Positions 1 to 8,577 of a stretch of DNA of 64,000 bases are shown one piece after another. Every line of letters begins with the position of its first letter. The stretch's first letter is position 1. Under the pieces are notes generated by a model, which was not told where the DNA came from, did not search any database, and worked only from the letters and a program-made list of their open reading frames with translations. Source of the DNA: Bacteroides intestinalis (GTDB taxonomy: Bacteria > Bacteroidota > Bacteroidia > Bacteroidales > Bacteroidaceae); contig NZ_QRZF01000001.1 of assembly GCF_003464595.1 (NCBI RefSeq), positions 310,001-374,000 on the forward strand. The letters are read 5' to 3'. The position numbers and the translations under genes were made by a program.

Positions 1-58
1 ACCAAACTATAATCCTCCCCCGGCAACCTTAAAGTGCCAACCAACCGTTTGATCTGAT

Positions 59-1918
59 ATGAACCTTTTAAGTCCCAAATATCTCTTTGCCGGATGTTTG
101 CTTATGGCAGGCACTCTTTCGGCATGGGGACAGTCCGCTCCTACCCTTGCCATCCGCATTGATGACCTCGGAGCATTCCATTCTGTCAATGAAGCCTGTA
201 TTGAAACCTACCAGTCGGGTATCGCCCGTTCTGTAGAAGTAATGCCCGTAGCCGCCTGGTATCCGGAAGCAGTCCGTCTGCTAAAAGAGAACCCGGGATT
301 GGATGCCGGTTTACATTTAGTGATTACCAGTGAATGGGAAAATGTAAAATGGCGTTCCTTAACCCATTGCCCCAGCCTGACGGATGAGAACGGATACTTT
401 TATCCGATGATGGGACCCAATCCCGCCTATCCGGGACAATCGGTTATGGAAAATAAATGGGATATAAAAGAGGTAGAACAAGAGTTTCGCGCACAGATTG
501 AGATGGCACTGAGAAACATTCCCCAACTCAGCCATATGACGGGGCACATGCTGTCCACCGGATTCACTAAAGAAGTGAATGAACTGGTGCTACGCCTGGC
601 AAAAGAATACAATCTTCCTTCCATTGATCGCATGGGTTCACCACAAGATTATCAATTCACCTACATTGGTTATGACGGTCCGAGCCGGACCTCTGCCGAA
701 AAGGAAGAAAGCTTCATACGTTCCCTGAATAAGCTGGAAGCAGGCAAACGATATCTGTTCCTCGATCATCCGGCACTGGACAATGAGGAGATGAAAACCG
801 TCTTTCATATCGGCTACGAACAAGTAGCACTCGATCGGCAAGGTGTCACAGACTTACTTACCAGTCCGCGTGTGAAACAAGTCATTGAAGAGAAAGGTAT
901 CAAGCTGATTTCTATCAATCAACTCACCAAAGGACTGCCCCGCAGCACTCCCTCCAAGAAACTGGAGAAAGCAATGGAAAAATACCTGGAAGCGGTGAAG
1001 AATGCCGGCCAAGACCTGCATAGCATCATGATTGTACAGCATGGCAATGTACTTGCAGAAAAATGGATGAGTGAAGGAAAAGAAGACGAGCCCCATGTAC
1101 TAAACTCTGTCAGCAAGACTTTCACAGCCTCAGCCATAGGATTTGCAATAGCCGAAGATAAACTAAAACTAACGGATAAAGTAATTTCCTTCTTCCCGGA
1201 TCAGTTGCCTGCAAATATAAGTGAGAACCTGGAAGCCATGACTATCCGCGACTTACTAACTATGACTTGCGGACATGACGGTGATCTCAGGAGTAATGAA
1301 CGAGCAGCAAAAAATGCAGATAAAGGTTGGGTAGAACAATTTCTTGCCTATCCCGTAGATCATAAACCGGGAACATTCTTTGCATACAACAGTCCTGGTA
1401 CTTATATGCTTTCGGCCATCGTACAGAAAGTAACTGGAGAAAAGTTAGTGGATTACCTATATCCTCGCCTGTTTCGTCCACTGGGGATTGTCAATGTGAA
1501 ATGGCAGGAAAGTCCGGAGGGCATCAATTGCGGTGGCTGGGGTTTGTACCTCAAAACTGAGGACCTTGCCAAGATGGGGCAACTCTTCCTGCAAAAAGGA
1601 AAATGGAAGGGACAGCAGGTATTACCGGAGGAATGGATTGCCGAGGCATCTGCCAAACAAGTTGCTTCTTTCCCGGCAGGAATGGATCCCGAAGCAGCCA
1701 AGAAATCAAAGATTAGTGAGAAGACGAACGACTGGATGCAGGGTTATGGTTATCAAATGTGGCGTTGCCGCCACAATGCCTACCGCGCCGATGGAGCAGA
1801 CGGACAATACATTCTCGTAATCCCAGAAAAAGATGCCGTTATTGCCGTAACAGCACATATCGGAGATATGCAGGCTGAACTGGATTTAATCTGGAAATAC
1901 CTGCTCCCGGCACTGTAA
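59..1918 (+). CDS. secreted fusion: YdjC/ChbG-like deacetylase plus beta-lactamase-family serine hydrolase
   Basis: A 619-residue exported protein with two enzyme-like halves. Residues 1-24 form a signal peptide ending near AWG-Q. Residues about 29-290 match the YdjC/ChbG carbohydrate deacetylase fold: the IRIDDLG motif (D35, D36), then H86 in GLHL, H159 and H163 in SHMTGH, and H237 in LFLDHP are plausible metal or catalytic residues. Residues about 300-619 are a class C/S12-type serine hydrolase with the SxxK tetrad S350-V-S-K353, a YNS segment at 443-445 standing in for YxN, and a late AHIGD motif. Known ChbG proteins deacetylate chito-oligosaccharides, and S12 proteins hydrolyse peptide or ester bonds. 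A joint role on a cell-wall or amino-sugar substrate is inference. The gene stands alone, and its upstream region is cut by the window edge. Confidence 0.85.
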   Translation: MNLLSPKYLFAGCLLMAGTLSAWGQSAPTLAIRIDDLGAFHSVNEACIETYQSGIARSVEVMPVAAWYPEAVRLLKENPGLDAGLHLVITSEWENVKWRSLTHCPSLTDENGYFYPMMGPNPAYPGQSVMENKWDIKEVEQEFRAQIEMALRNIPQLSHMTGHMLSTGFTKEVNELVLRLAKEYNLPSIDRMGSPQDYQFTYIGYDGPSRTSAEKEESFIRSLNKLEAGKRYLFLDHPALDNEEMKTVFHIGYEQVALDRQGVTDLLTSPRVKQVIEEKGIKLISINQLTKGLPRSTPSKKLEKAMEKYLEAVKNAGQDLHSIMIVQHGNVLAEKWMSEGKEDEPHVLNSVSKTFTASAIGFAIAEDKLKLTDKVISFFPDQLPANISENLEAMTIRDLLTMTCGHDGDLRSNERAAKNADKGWVEQFLAYPVDHKPGTFFAYNSPGTYMLSAIVQKVTGEKLVDYLYPRLFRPLGIVNVKWQESPEGINCGGWGLYLKTEDLAKMGQLFLQKGKWKGQQVLPEEWIAEASAKQVASFPAGMDPEAAKKSKISEKTNDWMQGYGYQMWRCRHNAYRADGADGQYILVIPEKDAVIAVTAHIGDMQAELDLIWKYLLPAL

Positions 1919-2032
1919 ACAGATGCTTCGTCTATTTAATCTTCTGTAAATGTCCCCGAGAAAAAGGAAATAAACGAAACCTTTTCATTTTAATCTTGTA
2001 ATATATCCATAAACCATTAAAAATATACAGTT

Positions 2033-2242
2033 ATGGATGATTTGATTTATAGGAATAATGCAATTGCCGAAGAAAATATCGACCCGCATGGTCGTCCGGC
2101 AAAGGATGAATTCGAGGAATTCAGTGAAGAGGTCTCTGAGCATACAGATCTTGGGTACAAGGATCAGAAAGTAAAGTCTGCAAAAGAGCGAAAGAAACGC
2201 CTCGAAGAAATGGACGAAATAGTCAAGGAAGACTTAAAGTAA
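2033..2242 (+). CDS. small highly charged hypothetical protein
   Basis: A 69-residue protein of unrecognised family. It has no signal peptide or membrane segment. The C-terminal half is rich in Lys and Glu (KSAKERKKRLEEMDE) and should be helical, possibly coiled coil. It starts 114 nt after the previous stop and ends about 50 nt before a strong palindrome, so it looks like a single-gene transcript. The acidic then basic composition is typical of small cytoplasmic proteins, but I cannot assign a function. Confidence 0.6.
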   Translation: MDDLIYRNNAIAEENIDPHGRPAKDEFEEFSEEVSEHTDLGYKDQKVKSAKERKKRLEEMDEIVKEDLK

Positions 2243-2290
2243 TAACAGCTAATATGAGTGTAGAAGTAGCAGCACGTTATTATACAACAA

Positions 2291-2345
2291 GCGCGGATTA
2301 TGCGGATACGGATTGTGTAGTCCGTATTATCCGCTTAATCCGCGC
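2291..2345. repeat. imperfect palindrome between convergent genes (GCGGATTA type)
   Basis: Left arm GCGCGGATTATGCGGATACG and right arm TATTATCCGCTTAATCCGCG pair around a short loop. It lies between the small plus-strand gene and the minus-strand alkaline phosphatase, so it could end both transcripts. There is no clean T run, so a REP-like element is equally possible. Confidence 0.6.
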
Positions 2346-2366
2346 CTGAAACAAATCAATATCTGA

Positions 2367-3767
2367 TTATTTATATCCCGCAACCTTTGCTATACGCTTC
2401 GGGATTTCCGTATTATCATATTTGCCAGCAAATTCCTTAGAGCCTGCACCCACCGCATATACAGGTACATATCCTGCTGTATGGCTACCGCTTGTCCAAC
2501 CTACCATAGCAATCTGGCTCATTACTTTTCTTGCAGATGCAGCCAACGGTTCAGTCTTCGAGTAAAGAGTTTCTTCGAACACGACCTTGTTCTTTACAAA
2601 CGACTGTTCAAACTCATCACGCAACATCTTTTCCTGTTCCCAAGTCAAAGGCAACTCTTTCCAAAAGCCCATCTTTTCTGTCAACAGCGCTTTGGCATCT
2701 TCCCAAGTAACATCATGTCCTTTTGCCTTACGCAAATCAGTGATAGCAACAGAAAGTAAATCCTGAGATTGTTTTTGATTCTTCAAGGCTTTCAAATGCA
2801 ATTCATACTTGCCTGTACCCAATCCTAAACCACCAGTTTCATGGTCTGCCGTTACCACAATCAAAGTTTCTTTGGGGTGCTTCTTATAAAACTCATACGC
2901 CACTTTGATAGCATTGTCCATATCTATCACTTCTTCGAAAGTAGTAGCAGGGTCATTTGAATGGCAAGACCAGTCTATCTTTCCACCTTCTACCATCAGG
3001 AAGAAGCCTTTATTCTTACCTTTAGTCAAAAAAGAAATAGCGCTTTCAGTAATCTCTGCAAGAGTCAAGTCGCCATCTTTACGGTCAATAGAATAAGGCA
3101 GGCAAGAAGGGTTGGCATCATCTTTCTGAATCAGCACCATCTTATCAGCCTGAGCAGCTTTAGCTTTAAAATCGTCTACACCTTTTGCAATCGTATAACC
3201 GGCTTCCTCAATGATGGGGAAAATGCTTGGAGCTTCTTTCTTGTCAGCCGTAGTAGTTGGCTTCAGGAAACCACCACCTGCATAGAAATCAAAGTTAGCC
3301 TTCGGCAAGTCAAGAGCAATCTCGTAATACATATTACGATTAGGCTGATGTGCATAGAAAGCAGCAGGAGTAGCATGGTCTACACTGACACTGGTAGTTA
3401 CACCAACTTTCTTCCCGGCTTTCTTAGCCCTCTCGGCAACAGTCTGAATCACATTCTTCTGGTCATCCATACCGATAGCACCGTTATACGTCTTCACTCC
3501 GGTAGCCAAAGCAGTTCCGGCAGCAGAAGAGTCCGTTACAGAGTTGGTTGCAGAGAAAGTTGTGGCAACACCCACAGCCGGGAACTGAGTAAACAACAAC
3601 GGTGTCACACCAATGCGTCCTTCCTGTTCAGCCAGATACATTTCCGTACCGTTCACCTGGTTCACTCCCATTCCATCACCGATGAAATAAAATACATACT
3701 TTGCCTGCTGCGCATATGTCATACCTGTCAACAAGACAAAGAACAATAAATACATGAATCTTTTCAT
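2367..3767 (-). CDS. alkaline phosphatase, periplasmic
   Basis: A 466-residue member of the alkaline phosphatase superfamily that hydrolyses phosphate monoesters outside the cytoplasm. The signal peptide is residues 1-19, cleaving near TYAQ. The metal and catalytic set is visible: YFIGDGMG near the N terminus, the phosphoserine loop TDSSAAGTALATG, the EGGKIDWSCHSND metal site, TADHETGG, and the C-terminal SGSHTAGYVPVYA with the last histidine ligand. Length fits the PhoA family. The gene is monocistronic: an imperfect palindrome lies beyond its stop and a -7 box lies upstream. Phosphate-starvation control is usual in the family, but no regulator site is recognised here. Confidence 0.93.
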   Translation of the reverse strand: MKRFMYLLFFVLLTGMTYAQQAKYVFYFIGDGMGVNQVNGTEMYLAEQEGRIGVTPLLFTQFPAVGVATTFSATNSVTDSSAAGTALATGVKTYNGAIGMDDQKNVIQTVAERAKKAGKKVGVTTSVSVDHATPAAFYAHQPNRNMYYEIALDLPKANFDFYAGGGFLKPTTTADKKEAPSIFPIIEEAGYTIAKGVDDFKAKAAQADKMVLIQKDDANPSCLPYSIDRKDGDLTLAEITESAISFLTKGKNKGFFLMVEGGKIDWSCHSNDPATTFEEVIDMDNAIKVAYEFYKKHPKETLIVVTADHETGGLGLGTGKYELHLKALKNQKQSQDLLSVAITDLRKAKGHDVTWEDAKALLTEKMGFWKELPLTWEQEKMLRDEFEQSFVKNKVVFEETLYSKTEPLAASARKVMSQIAMVGWTSGSHTAGYVPVYAVGAGSKEFAGKYDNTEIPKRIAKVAGYK

Positions 3768-3822
3768 AAATTGGTATATTTAAAGTAGTTTGAATAAATG
3801 TCGCTTTCTCTTAAGAAACAAG

Positions 3823-3830
3823 CAAAGATA
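3823..3830 (-). promoter_or_regulatory. -7 box of the alkaline phosphatase promoter
   Basis: On the minus strand this reads TATCTTTG followed by C, matching the Bacteroides TAnnTTTG -7 consensus, 56 nt upstream of the alkaline phosphatase ATG. No clear -33 TTG was found. Confidence 0.6.
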
Positions 3831-3863
3831 AGGATTTTAAGCCAGTGCTTGGAGCAGATACTG

Positions 3864-3906
3864 TTAAAAAAATAAAGCCGGAAGGCAATCCGCATTGCTT
3901 CCGGCT
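3864..3906 (-). terminator. rho-independent terminator of pta-ackA
   Basis: On the minus strand the stem AGCCGGAAGCAA / TTGCCTTCCGGCT is followed by TTTATTTTTTT. It sits about 45 nt after the ackA stop and ends the pta-ackA transcript before the alkaline phosphatase promoter. Confidence 0.88.
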
Positions 3907-3949
3907 TCATTATTACATCGCGATTGCGAACATATTAACTTTTCAAGGA

Positions 3950-5152
3950 TTATTTCTTATTTAAGATAGCCATAGTATCCGAGGCAATCATCAACTCTTC
4001 GTCAGTCGGGATCACTACAACTTTCACCTTAGAGTCTTCAGCAGAAATCACTGCTTCTTCTCCACGAATCTTATTCTTTTCCAGATCCAGTTTCACACCC
4101 ATATATTCCAAACCTTCGCATGCACCTGAACGGCAAGAAGCCTGATTTTCGCCTACACCACCTGTAAATACAATGATGTCCACGCCACCCAAAGCAGCAG
4201 CATAAGCACCGATATACTTCTTAATACGGTAGAAATACATCTTTTCAGTCAGGTCGGCCATTTTATTGTTACCGGCAGCAACAGCAGCTTCCAACTCGCG
4301 CATATCACTGGATACACCAAAGACACCCATTACACCGCTCTTTTTATTCAGCAAGTCAGATACACCGGCAGCAGTCAGATTCTCCTTTTCCATAATGAAA
4401 GTTACGGCACCGGCGTCAATGTCACCGCTACGTGTACCCATCATCAAGCCTTCCAGCGGAGTCAAGCCCATGCTGGTATCAATGCTCTTACCATCTTTTA
4501 CAGCAGTGATAGAACCACCGTTACCAATGTGACAAGTAATAATCTTCTTTCCTTCAGGATTCACACCCAAAAATTCGCACACACGTTGTGAAACGTAACG
4601 GTGAGAAGTTCCGTGGAAACCATAACGACGTACACCATACTTCTTATACAATTCGTAAGGAATAGCATACAAATAAGCATAGTCAGGCATAGTCTGGTGG
4701 AATGCAGTATCGAATACACCAATTTGCGGTACGTTAGGCAATATAGCAGAGATAGCGTTTACACCTTTCAGGTTAGCAGGATTGTGAAGCGGAGCCAGAT
4801 CGTTGCAAGCGGTAAAAGCATCCAGTACTTCCTGTGTCAGTAGTACAGATTCGCTGAATTTCTCACCACCATGCACCATACGATGACCAACTGCGTTAAT
4901 TTCATTCAAAGATTTGATAGCACCATATTCAGGACTGGTCAATGTATCCAGAATAAATTCTACCCCCACGGTATGTTCGGGAATATCTTTCTCCAGAACT
5001 TTCTTTTCGCCGTTAGGCAAAGTAAATTTCAGGAAAGAACCTTGCAGGCCAATTTTTTCGATACCACCCTGTGCGATCACTTCTTTATGATCCATATCAA
5101 ACAATTTATACTTGATGGACGAACTACCGCAGTTTAATACTAAGACTTTCAT
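3950..5152 (-). CDS. ackA: acetate kinase
   Basis: A 400-residue cytoplasmic acetate kinase. It converts acetyl phosphate and ADP to acetate and ATP, the last step of fermentative acetate formation. Visible family motifs are VLNCGSSSIKY at residues 4-14 (phosphate binding), GYRRYGFHGTSH-type sequence with HGTSH in the middle, ITCHIGNGGS, and the late VFTGGVGEN segment. Length is normal. The gene follows pta by 27 nt on the same strand, forming the classic pta-ackA operon, and ends in a strong terminator. Confidence 0.98.
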   Translation of the reverse strand: MKVLVLNCGSSSIKYKLFDMDHKEVIAQGGIEKIGLQGSFLKFTLPNGEKKVLEKDIPEHTVGVEFILDTLTSPEYGAIKSLNEINAVGHRMVHGGEKFSESVLLTQEVLDAFTACNDLAPLHNPANLKGVNAISAILPNVPQIGVFDTAFHQTMPDYAYLYAIPYELYKKYGVRRYGFHGTSHRYVSQRVCEFLGVNPEGKKIITCHIGNGGSITAVKDGKSIDTSMGLTPLEGLMMGTRSGDIDAGAVTFIMEKENLTAAGVSDLLNKKSGVMGVFGVSSDMRELEAAVAAGNNKMADLTEKMYFYRIKKYIGAYAAALGGVDIIVFTGGVGENQASCRSGACEGLEYMGVKLDLEKNKIRGEEAVISAEDSKVKVVVIPTDEELMIASDTMAILNKK

Positions 5153-5179
5153 TTTATATATTCAGATTTAATAGTTATT

Positions 5180-6190
5180 TTATTCTTTTGCTCCAATAGC
5201 CTGGTTGGCAGTGATGGCAATCATGCGATAAATATCTTCGATGGAGCAACCGCGTGACAAATCGTTCACCGGACGAGCAATACCCTGCAAAATCGGACCT
5301 ACTGCATCTGCATGGCCTAAACGTTGTACCAATTTATAAGAAATATTACCTACTTCGAGGCTCGGCACAATCAGCACATTTGCGTTTCCTGCAATCGGAG
5401 AGCCCGGAGCTTTGCTGGCACCTACTTCAGGAACCAATGCAGCATCAGCCTGCAGCTCGCCGTCGAGAGCCAAGTCAGGAGCCATTTCATGGGCAATTCT
5501 CACAGCTTCAATTACTTTATCCACAACCTCATGTTTAGCAGAACCTTTAGTTGAAAAGCTCAGCATCGCTACTTTAGGTTCCATACCTACCACTGACTTA
5601 GCAGTACGAGCGGTACAAACCGCAATCTGCGCCAGTTGTTCTGCATCCGGAACCGGTGTAACAGCTACATCACCCATCACCAAAATACCGTTCTTTCCAT
5701 ATTCGGGAGCGTGTGTCAGCAACAACATTGCACCGGATACACAAGTGATGCCCGGAGTTGTCTTAATGATTTGCAATGCCGGACGCAATACATCACCCGT
5801 CGTATTGCGTGCACCTGCCAATTGACCGTCAGCATCACCATTCTTAATAATCAGACAGCCCAGATAGAGCGGGTTAAGTACCAACTTACGAGCTTCTTCG
5901 ATAGTCATACCTTTTTTCTTGCGAAGTTCACACAACAATTGTGCATACTCTTCTTTCTTCGGATGATTCTCCGGATCAATAATAGTAGCCTTACTGATGT
6001 TTCCAAGTCCCCATTCTGTTGCACAAGCGTTGATTTCGTCCGGATTACCCAGAAGAATCAAGTCAGCAACTCCATCTGTCAAAATTTGATTGGCAGCTTT
6101 CAAAGTACGTTCTTCCGTTCCTTCAGGAAGAACAATACGTTGGCGGTCGGCTTTCGCACGCTCAACGATTTCATTAATTAATCTCTGCAT
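5180..6190 (-). CDS. pta: phosphate acetyltransferase
   Basis: A 336-residue phosphotransacetylase of the short type, without the N-terminal DRTGG region found in enterobacterial Pta. It converts acetyl-CoA and phosphate to acetyl phosphate in the cytoplasm, feeding AckA. Family sequence runs throughout: the N terminus with RQRIVLPEG, the AGARNTTGDVLRPALQ segment, and the C-terminal VGPILQGIARPVNDLSRGC motif. It is first in the pta-ackA operon. A TACTTTTG -7 box lies about 50 nt upstream, inside the 308-nt intergenic region shared with the divergent CidA/LrgB genes. Confidence 0.98.
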   Translation of the reverse strand: MQRLINEIVERAKADRQRIVLPEGTEERTLKAANQILTDGVADLILLGNPDEINACATEWGLGNISKATIIDPENHPKKEEYAQLLCELRKKKGMTIEEARKLVLNPLYLGCLIIKNGDADGQLAGARNTTGDVLRPALQIIKTTPGITCVSGAMLLLTHAPEYGKNGILVMGDVAVTPVPDAEQLAQIAVCTARTAKSVVGMEPKVAMLSFSTKGSAKHEVVDKVIEAVRIAHEMAPDLALDGELQADAALVPEVGASKAPGSPIAGNANVLIVPSLEVGNISYKLVQRLGHADAVGPILQGIARPVNDLSRGCSIEDIYRMIAITANQAIGAKE

Positions 6191-6237
6191 ATATATAAAT
6201 TGTGTATAAAAATTCGGTAGATGTGTTATTCACGCCG

Positions 6238-6245
6238 CAAAAGTA
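6238..6245 (-). promoter_or_regulatory. -7 box of the pta-ackA promoter
   Basis: Minus-strand TACTTTTG followed by C fits the TAnnTTTG consensus, 48 nt upstream of the pta ATG. The remaining gap, 6191-6498, holds this box and the divergent cidA-like promoter. I see nothing else in it. Confidence 0.65.
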
Positions 6246-6392
6246 CACAATTTTGCAATATCAACATTGCAATTCGGGGCATTTTTGTGTTCCAAACCGC
6301 AATTATTATAATATTTAACACTAACCTGGCACAAAACGTACAAATAGAAAGAAATATCGCAAGAAACTGTGACAGCCAATCTACAAAACACC

Positions 6393-6400
6393 TAACTTTG
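6393..6400 (+). promoter_or_regulatory. -7 box of the cidA-lrgB promoter
   Basis: TAACTTTG followed by CAGC matches the TAnnTTTG consensus. It gives a leader of about 95 nt before the ATG at 6499 and faces away from the pta promoter. Confidence 0.6.
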
Positions 6401-6498
6401 CAGCGTTTTCAGTAAACAATTCAACTTTTGGTCAGTTATTAAGAAGGTTATTGCCCAAAGAGAGTTGAATTTAATAATAATAAATAGGTAATAGTAGT

Positions 6499-6837
6499 AT
6501 GATTCGTCAATGCGCCATCCTTTTCGGATGCCTGGCTTTGGGTGAATTGGTTGTCTTTCTTACGGATATCAAGCTTCCGTCCAGCATCATAGGTATGCTG
6601 TTACTCACCCTTTTCCTGAAATTGGGTTGGATTAAACTGCAATGGGTGCAGGGATTGTCCGACTTTCTGGTTGCTAATTTGGGATTCTTCTTTGTTCCTC
6701 CCGGTGTAGCTCTCATGCTTTATTTTGATATTATCGCTGCCCAATTCTGGCCGATAGTGATTGCTTCTTTAGTTAGTACCCTGTTGGTTTTAATCGTTAC
6801 AGGGTGGGTTCATCAATTAGCACGCAAAATCAAATGA
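6499..6837 (+). CDS. CidA/LrgA family holin-like membrane protein
   Basis: A 112-residue integral membrane protein of the CidA/LrgA family. It has about four hydrophobic helices and the family segments LPSSIIGMLLL and FFVPPGVALM. Its last four bases overlap the start of the LrgB partner (ATGA), so the two are translationally coupled. The family was first described as modulators of autolysis. LrgAB-type pairs in Bacillus and Streptococcus have since been shown to take up pyruvate, which would fit the adjacent pta-ackA operon (inference). A -7 box lies at 6393-6400. Confidence 0.9.
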   Translation: MIRQCAILFGCLALGELVVFLTDIKLPSSIIGMLLLTLFLKLGWIKLQWVQGLSDFLVANLGFFFVPPGVALMLYFDIIAAQFWPIVIASLVSTLLVLIVTGWVHQLARKIK

Positions 6838-7529
6838 GTTACTTAGACAACGAATTCTTCTTGTTAGCCGTTACTTTCGGCGTGTTTTTCTTTTCAAAAC
6901 TGTTGCAAAAGAAAACTGGTATTTTATTGCTTAACCCCATTTTGTTGACTATCGCCATCCTGATTATCTTTCTGAAAATGGCGCATATCAACTACGAAAC
7001 CTACAACAAAGGCGGATACCTCATTGAGTTCTGGCTGAAACCGGCAGTAGTAGCCCTTGGCGTACCTCTATATCTACAATTGGAGGCCATAAAGAAGCAA
7101 TTGGTCCCGATCCTGCTTTCACAATTGGCAGGTTGTATCATCGGGGTAGTTTCCGTAGTGGTGATTGCCAAACTGATGGGAGCACCGCAGGAAATTATTT
7201 ATTCATTGGCACCTAAATCTGTTACTACCCCTATTGCCATGGAAGTAGCAGATACATTAGGCGGCATTCCGGCACTGACGGCTGCCGTAGTGGTTTGTGT
7301 CGGTTTGCTGGGTAGTATTGTCGGAATAAAAACCCTGAAGCTTACGCGTATTAAGAGTCCGATTGCCCAAGGATTATCTTTGGGAGCTGCCGCCCATGCC
7401 GTGGGAACTTCCACCGCCATGGATATCAGTAGCAAATACGGAGCTTACGCCAGTCTTGGGCTTACACTGAATGGCATTTTCACCGCCCTACTTACGCCAA
7501 CTATTTTGCGATTATTAGGGTTGCTATAA
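6834..7529 (+). CDS. LrgB/CidB family membrane protein
   Basis: A 231-residue integral membrane protein with about seven to eight hydrophobic helices and the LrgB family sequence SLAPKSVTTPIAMEVAD and AHAVGTSTAM. An in-frame GTG-type start exists at 6804, but the ATG at 6834 is preferred because it overlaps the cidA-like stop as ATGA and gives the family N terminus MSYLDNEFF. It is the obligate partner of the preceding CidA/LrgA protein. The substrate is not shown by sequence. Pyruvate or small-molecule transport and a holin-like role are the two family hypotheses. Confidence 0.9.
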   Translation: MSYLDNEFFLLAVTFGVFFFSKLLQKKTGILLLNPILLTIAILIIFLKMAHINYETYNKGGYLIEFWLKPAVVALGVPLYLQLEAIKKQLVPILLSQLAGCIIGVVSVVVIAKLMGAPQEIIYSLAPKSVTTPIAMEVADTLGGIPALTAAVVVCVGLLGSIVGIKTLKLTRIKSPIAQGLSLGAAAHAVGTSTAMDISSKYGAYASLGLTLNGIFTALLTPTILRLLGLL

Positions 7530-7548
7530 CAATTTCTCCTTATCTTTG
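7521..7548 (+). promoter_or_regulatory. promoter of the DUF2156 gene
   Basis: TTG at 7521-7523 and TATCTTTG at 7541-7548 are separated by 17 nt, close to the Bacteroides -33/-7 arrangement. The box starts 11 nt after the lrgB stop and lies 35 nt before the next ATG. Confidence 0.65.
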
Positions 7549-7583
7549 TTATTCTTTATATTCAAACTAACGAAAACGACGAT

Positions 7584-8501
7584 ATGATATCATTTAAAGA
7601 CATCGAACTTAAAGATAAAGAACTCATTACATCTTATACACAGCATAGTCCCCGACGCAACTGTGACCTTTCATTCTCCAATCTCTGTAGTTGGCGTTTC
7701 CTTTATGACACCAAGTTTGCAGTACAGGACGGCTTCCTGATACTGAAATTCTGGGCAGGAGAAGAATTGGTATATATGATGCCAGTCGGGAACGGAGATT
7801 TAAAGAAAGTGCTGGAGGATATGATAGAAGATGCCAACCGTGAAGGTGAACGCTTCTGTATGCTCGGAGTATGCGCAGGCATGCGGGCTGACTTGGAAGC
7901 CATAATGCCTGATAAGTTTCATTTCGAAGCGGACAGAGATTATGCCGATTACCTGTATCTTCGCACCGACCTTGCCACATTGGCCGGTAAGAAATTCCAA
8001 GCCAAACGGAACCACCTCAATAAATTCCGCCGGACCTATACTAATTATGAATATGTTCCTCTCACTTCCAACCGTATACAGGAATGTCTCGATCTGGAAG
8101 CCGAATGGTGCAAAGTGAACAACTGCGACCAGCACGAAGGTACGGGTAACGAACGTCGTGCACTCATCTATGCACTGCATAACTTCGATGCCCTTGGCCT
8201 GACAGGAGGTATTCTTCATGTAGATGGTAAAATTGTAGCTTTCACTTTCGGTATGCCCATCAACCAGGATACTTTCGGCGTACATGTAGAGAAAGCAGAC
8301 ACCACGATTGATGGTGCCTACACCATGATAAATTATGAATTTGCCAATCATATTCCCGAACAATATACTTATATCAACCGGGAAGAAGATTTGGGTATCG
8401 AAGGACTACGCAAAGCCAAATTGTCCTACCAGCCAGTGATTATCCTGGAGAAATATATGGCTTGCCTGAAAGATACCCCTGTAGATCCAGTGAAATGGTA
8501 A
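7584..8501 (+). CDS. DUF2156 GNAT-fold protein (MprF C-domain-like)
   Basis: A 305-residue soluble protein related to DUF2156, the domain that transfers aminoacyl groups to phosphatidylglycerol in MprF. Here it stands alone without the MprF membrane half. Typical segments are NLCSWRFLYDTKFAV, the lysine-rich KKFQAKRNHLNKFRR, the GGILHVDGKIVAFTFG core and the C-terminal YINREEDLGIEGLRKAKLSY. The acceptor substrate is unknown. The next gene, a second GNAT-fold protein, starts 76 nt downstream and may share the transcript. Confidence 0.85.
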   Translation: MISFKDIELKDKELITSYTQHSPRRNCDLSFSNLCSWRFLYDTKFAVQDGFLILKFWAGEELVYMMPVGNGDLKKVLEDMIEDANREGERFCMLGVCAGMRADLEAIMPDKFHFEADRDYADYLYLRTDLATLAGKKFQAKRNHLNKFRRTYTNYEYVPLTSNRIQECLDLEAEWCKVNNCDQHEGTGNERRALIYALHNFDALGLTGGILHVDGKIVAFTFGMPINQDTFGVHVEKADTTIDGAYTMINYEFANHIPEQYTYINREEDLGIEGLRKAKLSYQPVIILEKYMACLKDTPVDPVKW

Positions 8502-8577
8502 GATTCTTCTAAGTAGTTAATAGCAAGTAATAAATAATCAATAAAGATAGTAAGCATCTGAATAGGAGATAGAAATA

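Noticed and set aside
1100..1918. Antibiotic-resistance beta-lactamase
   Set aside because: The SxxK serine-hydrolase domain is fused to a deacetylase and belongs to a broad family of esterases and peptidases. Motifs alone do not support drug resistance.
2961..3749. 262-codon plus-strand frame opposite alkaline phosphatase
   Set aside because: It is antisense to a clear enzyme gene, with low-quality composition and no domain. It is a shadow frame, as are the long frames at 5636-6181 and 14122-14856.
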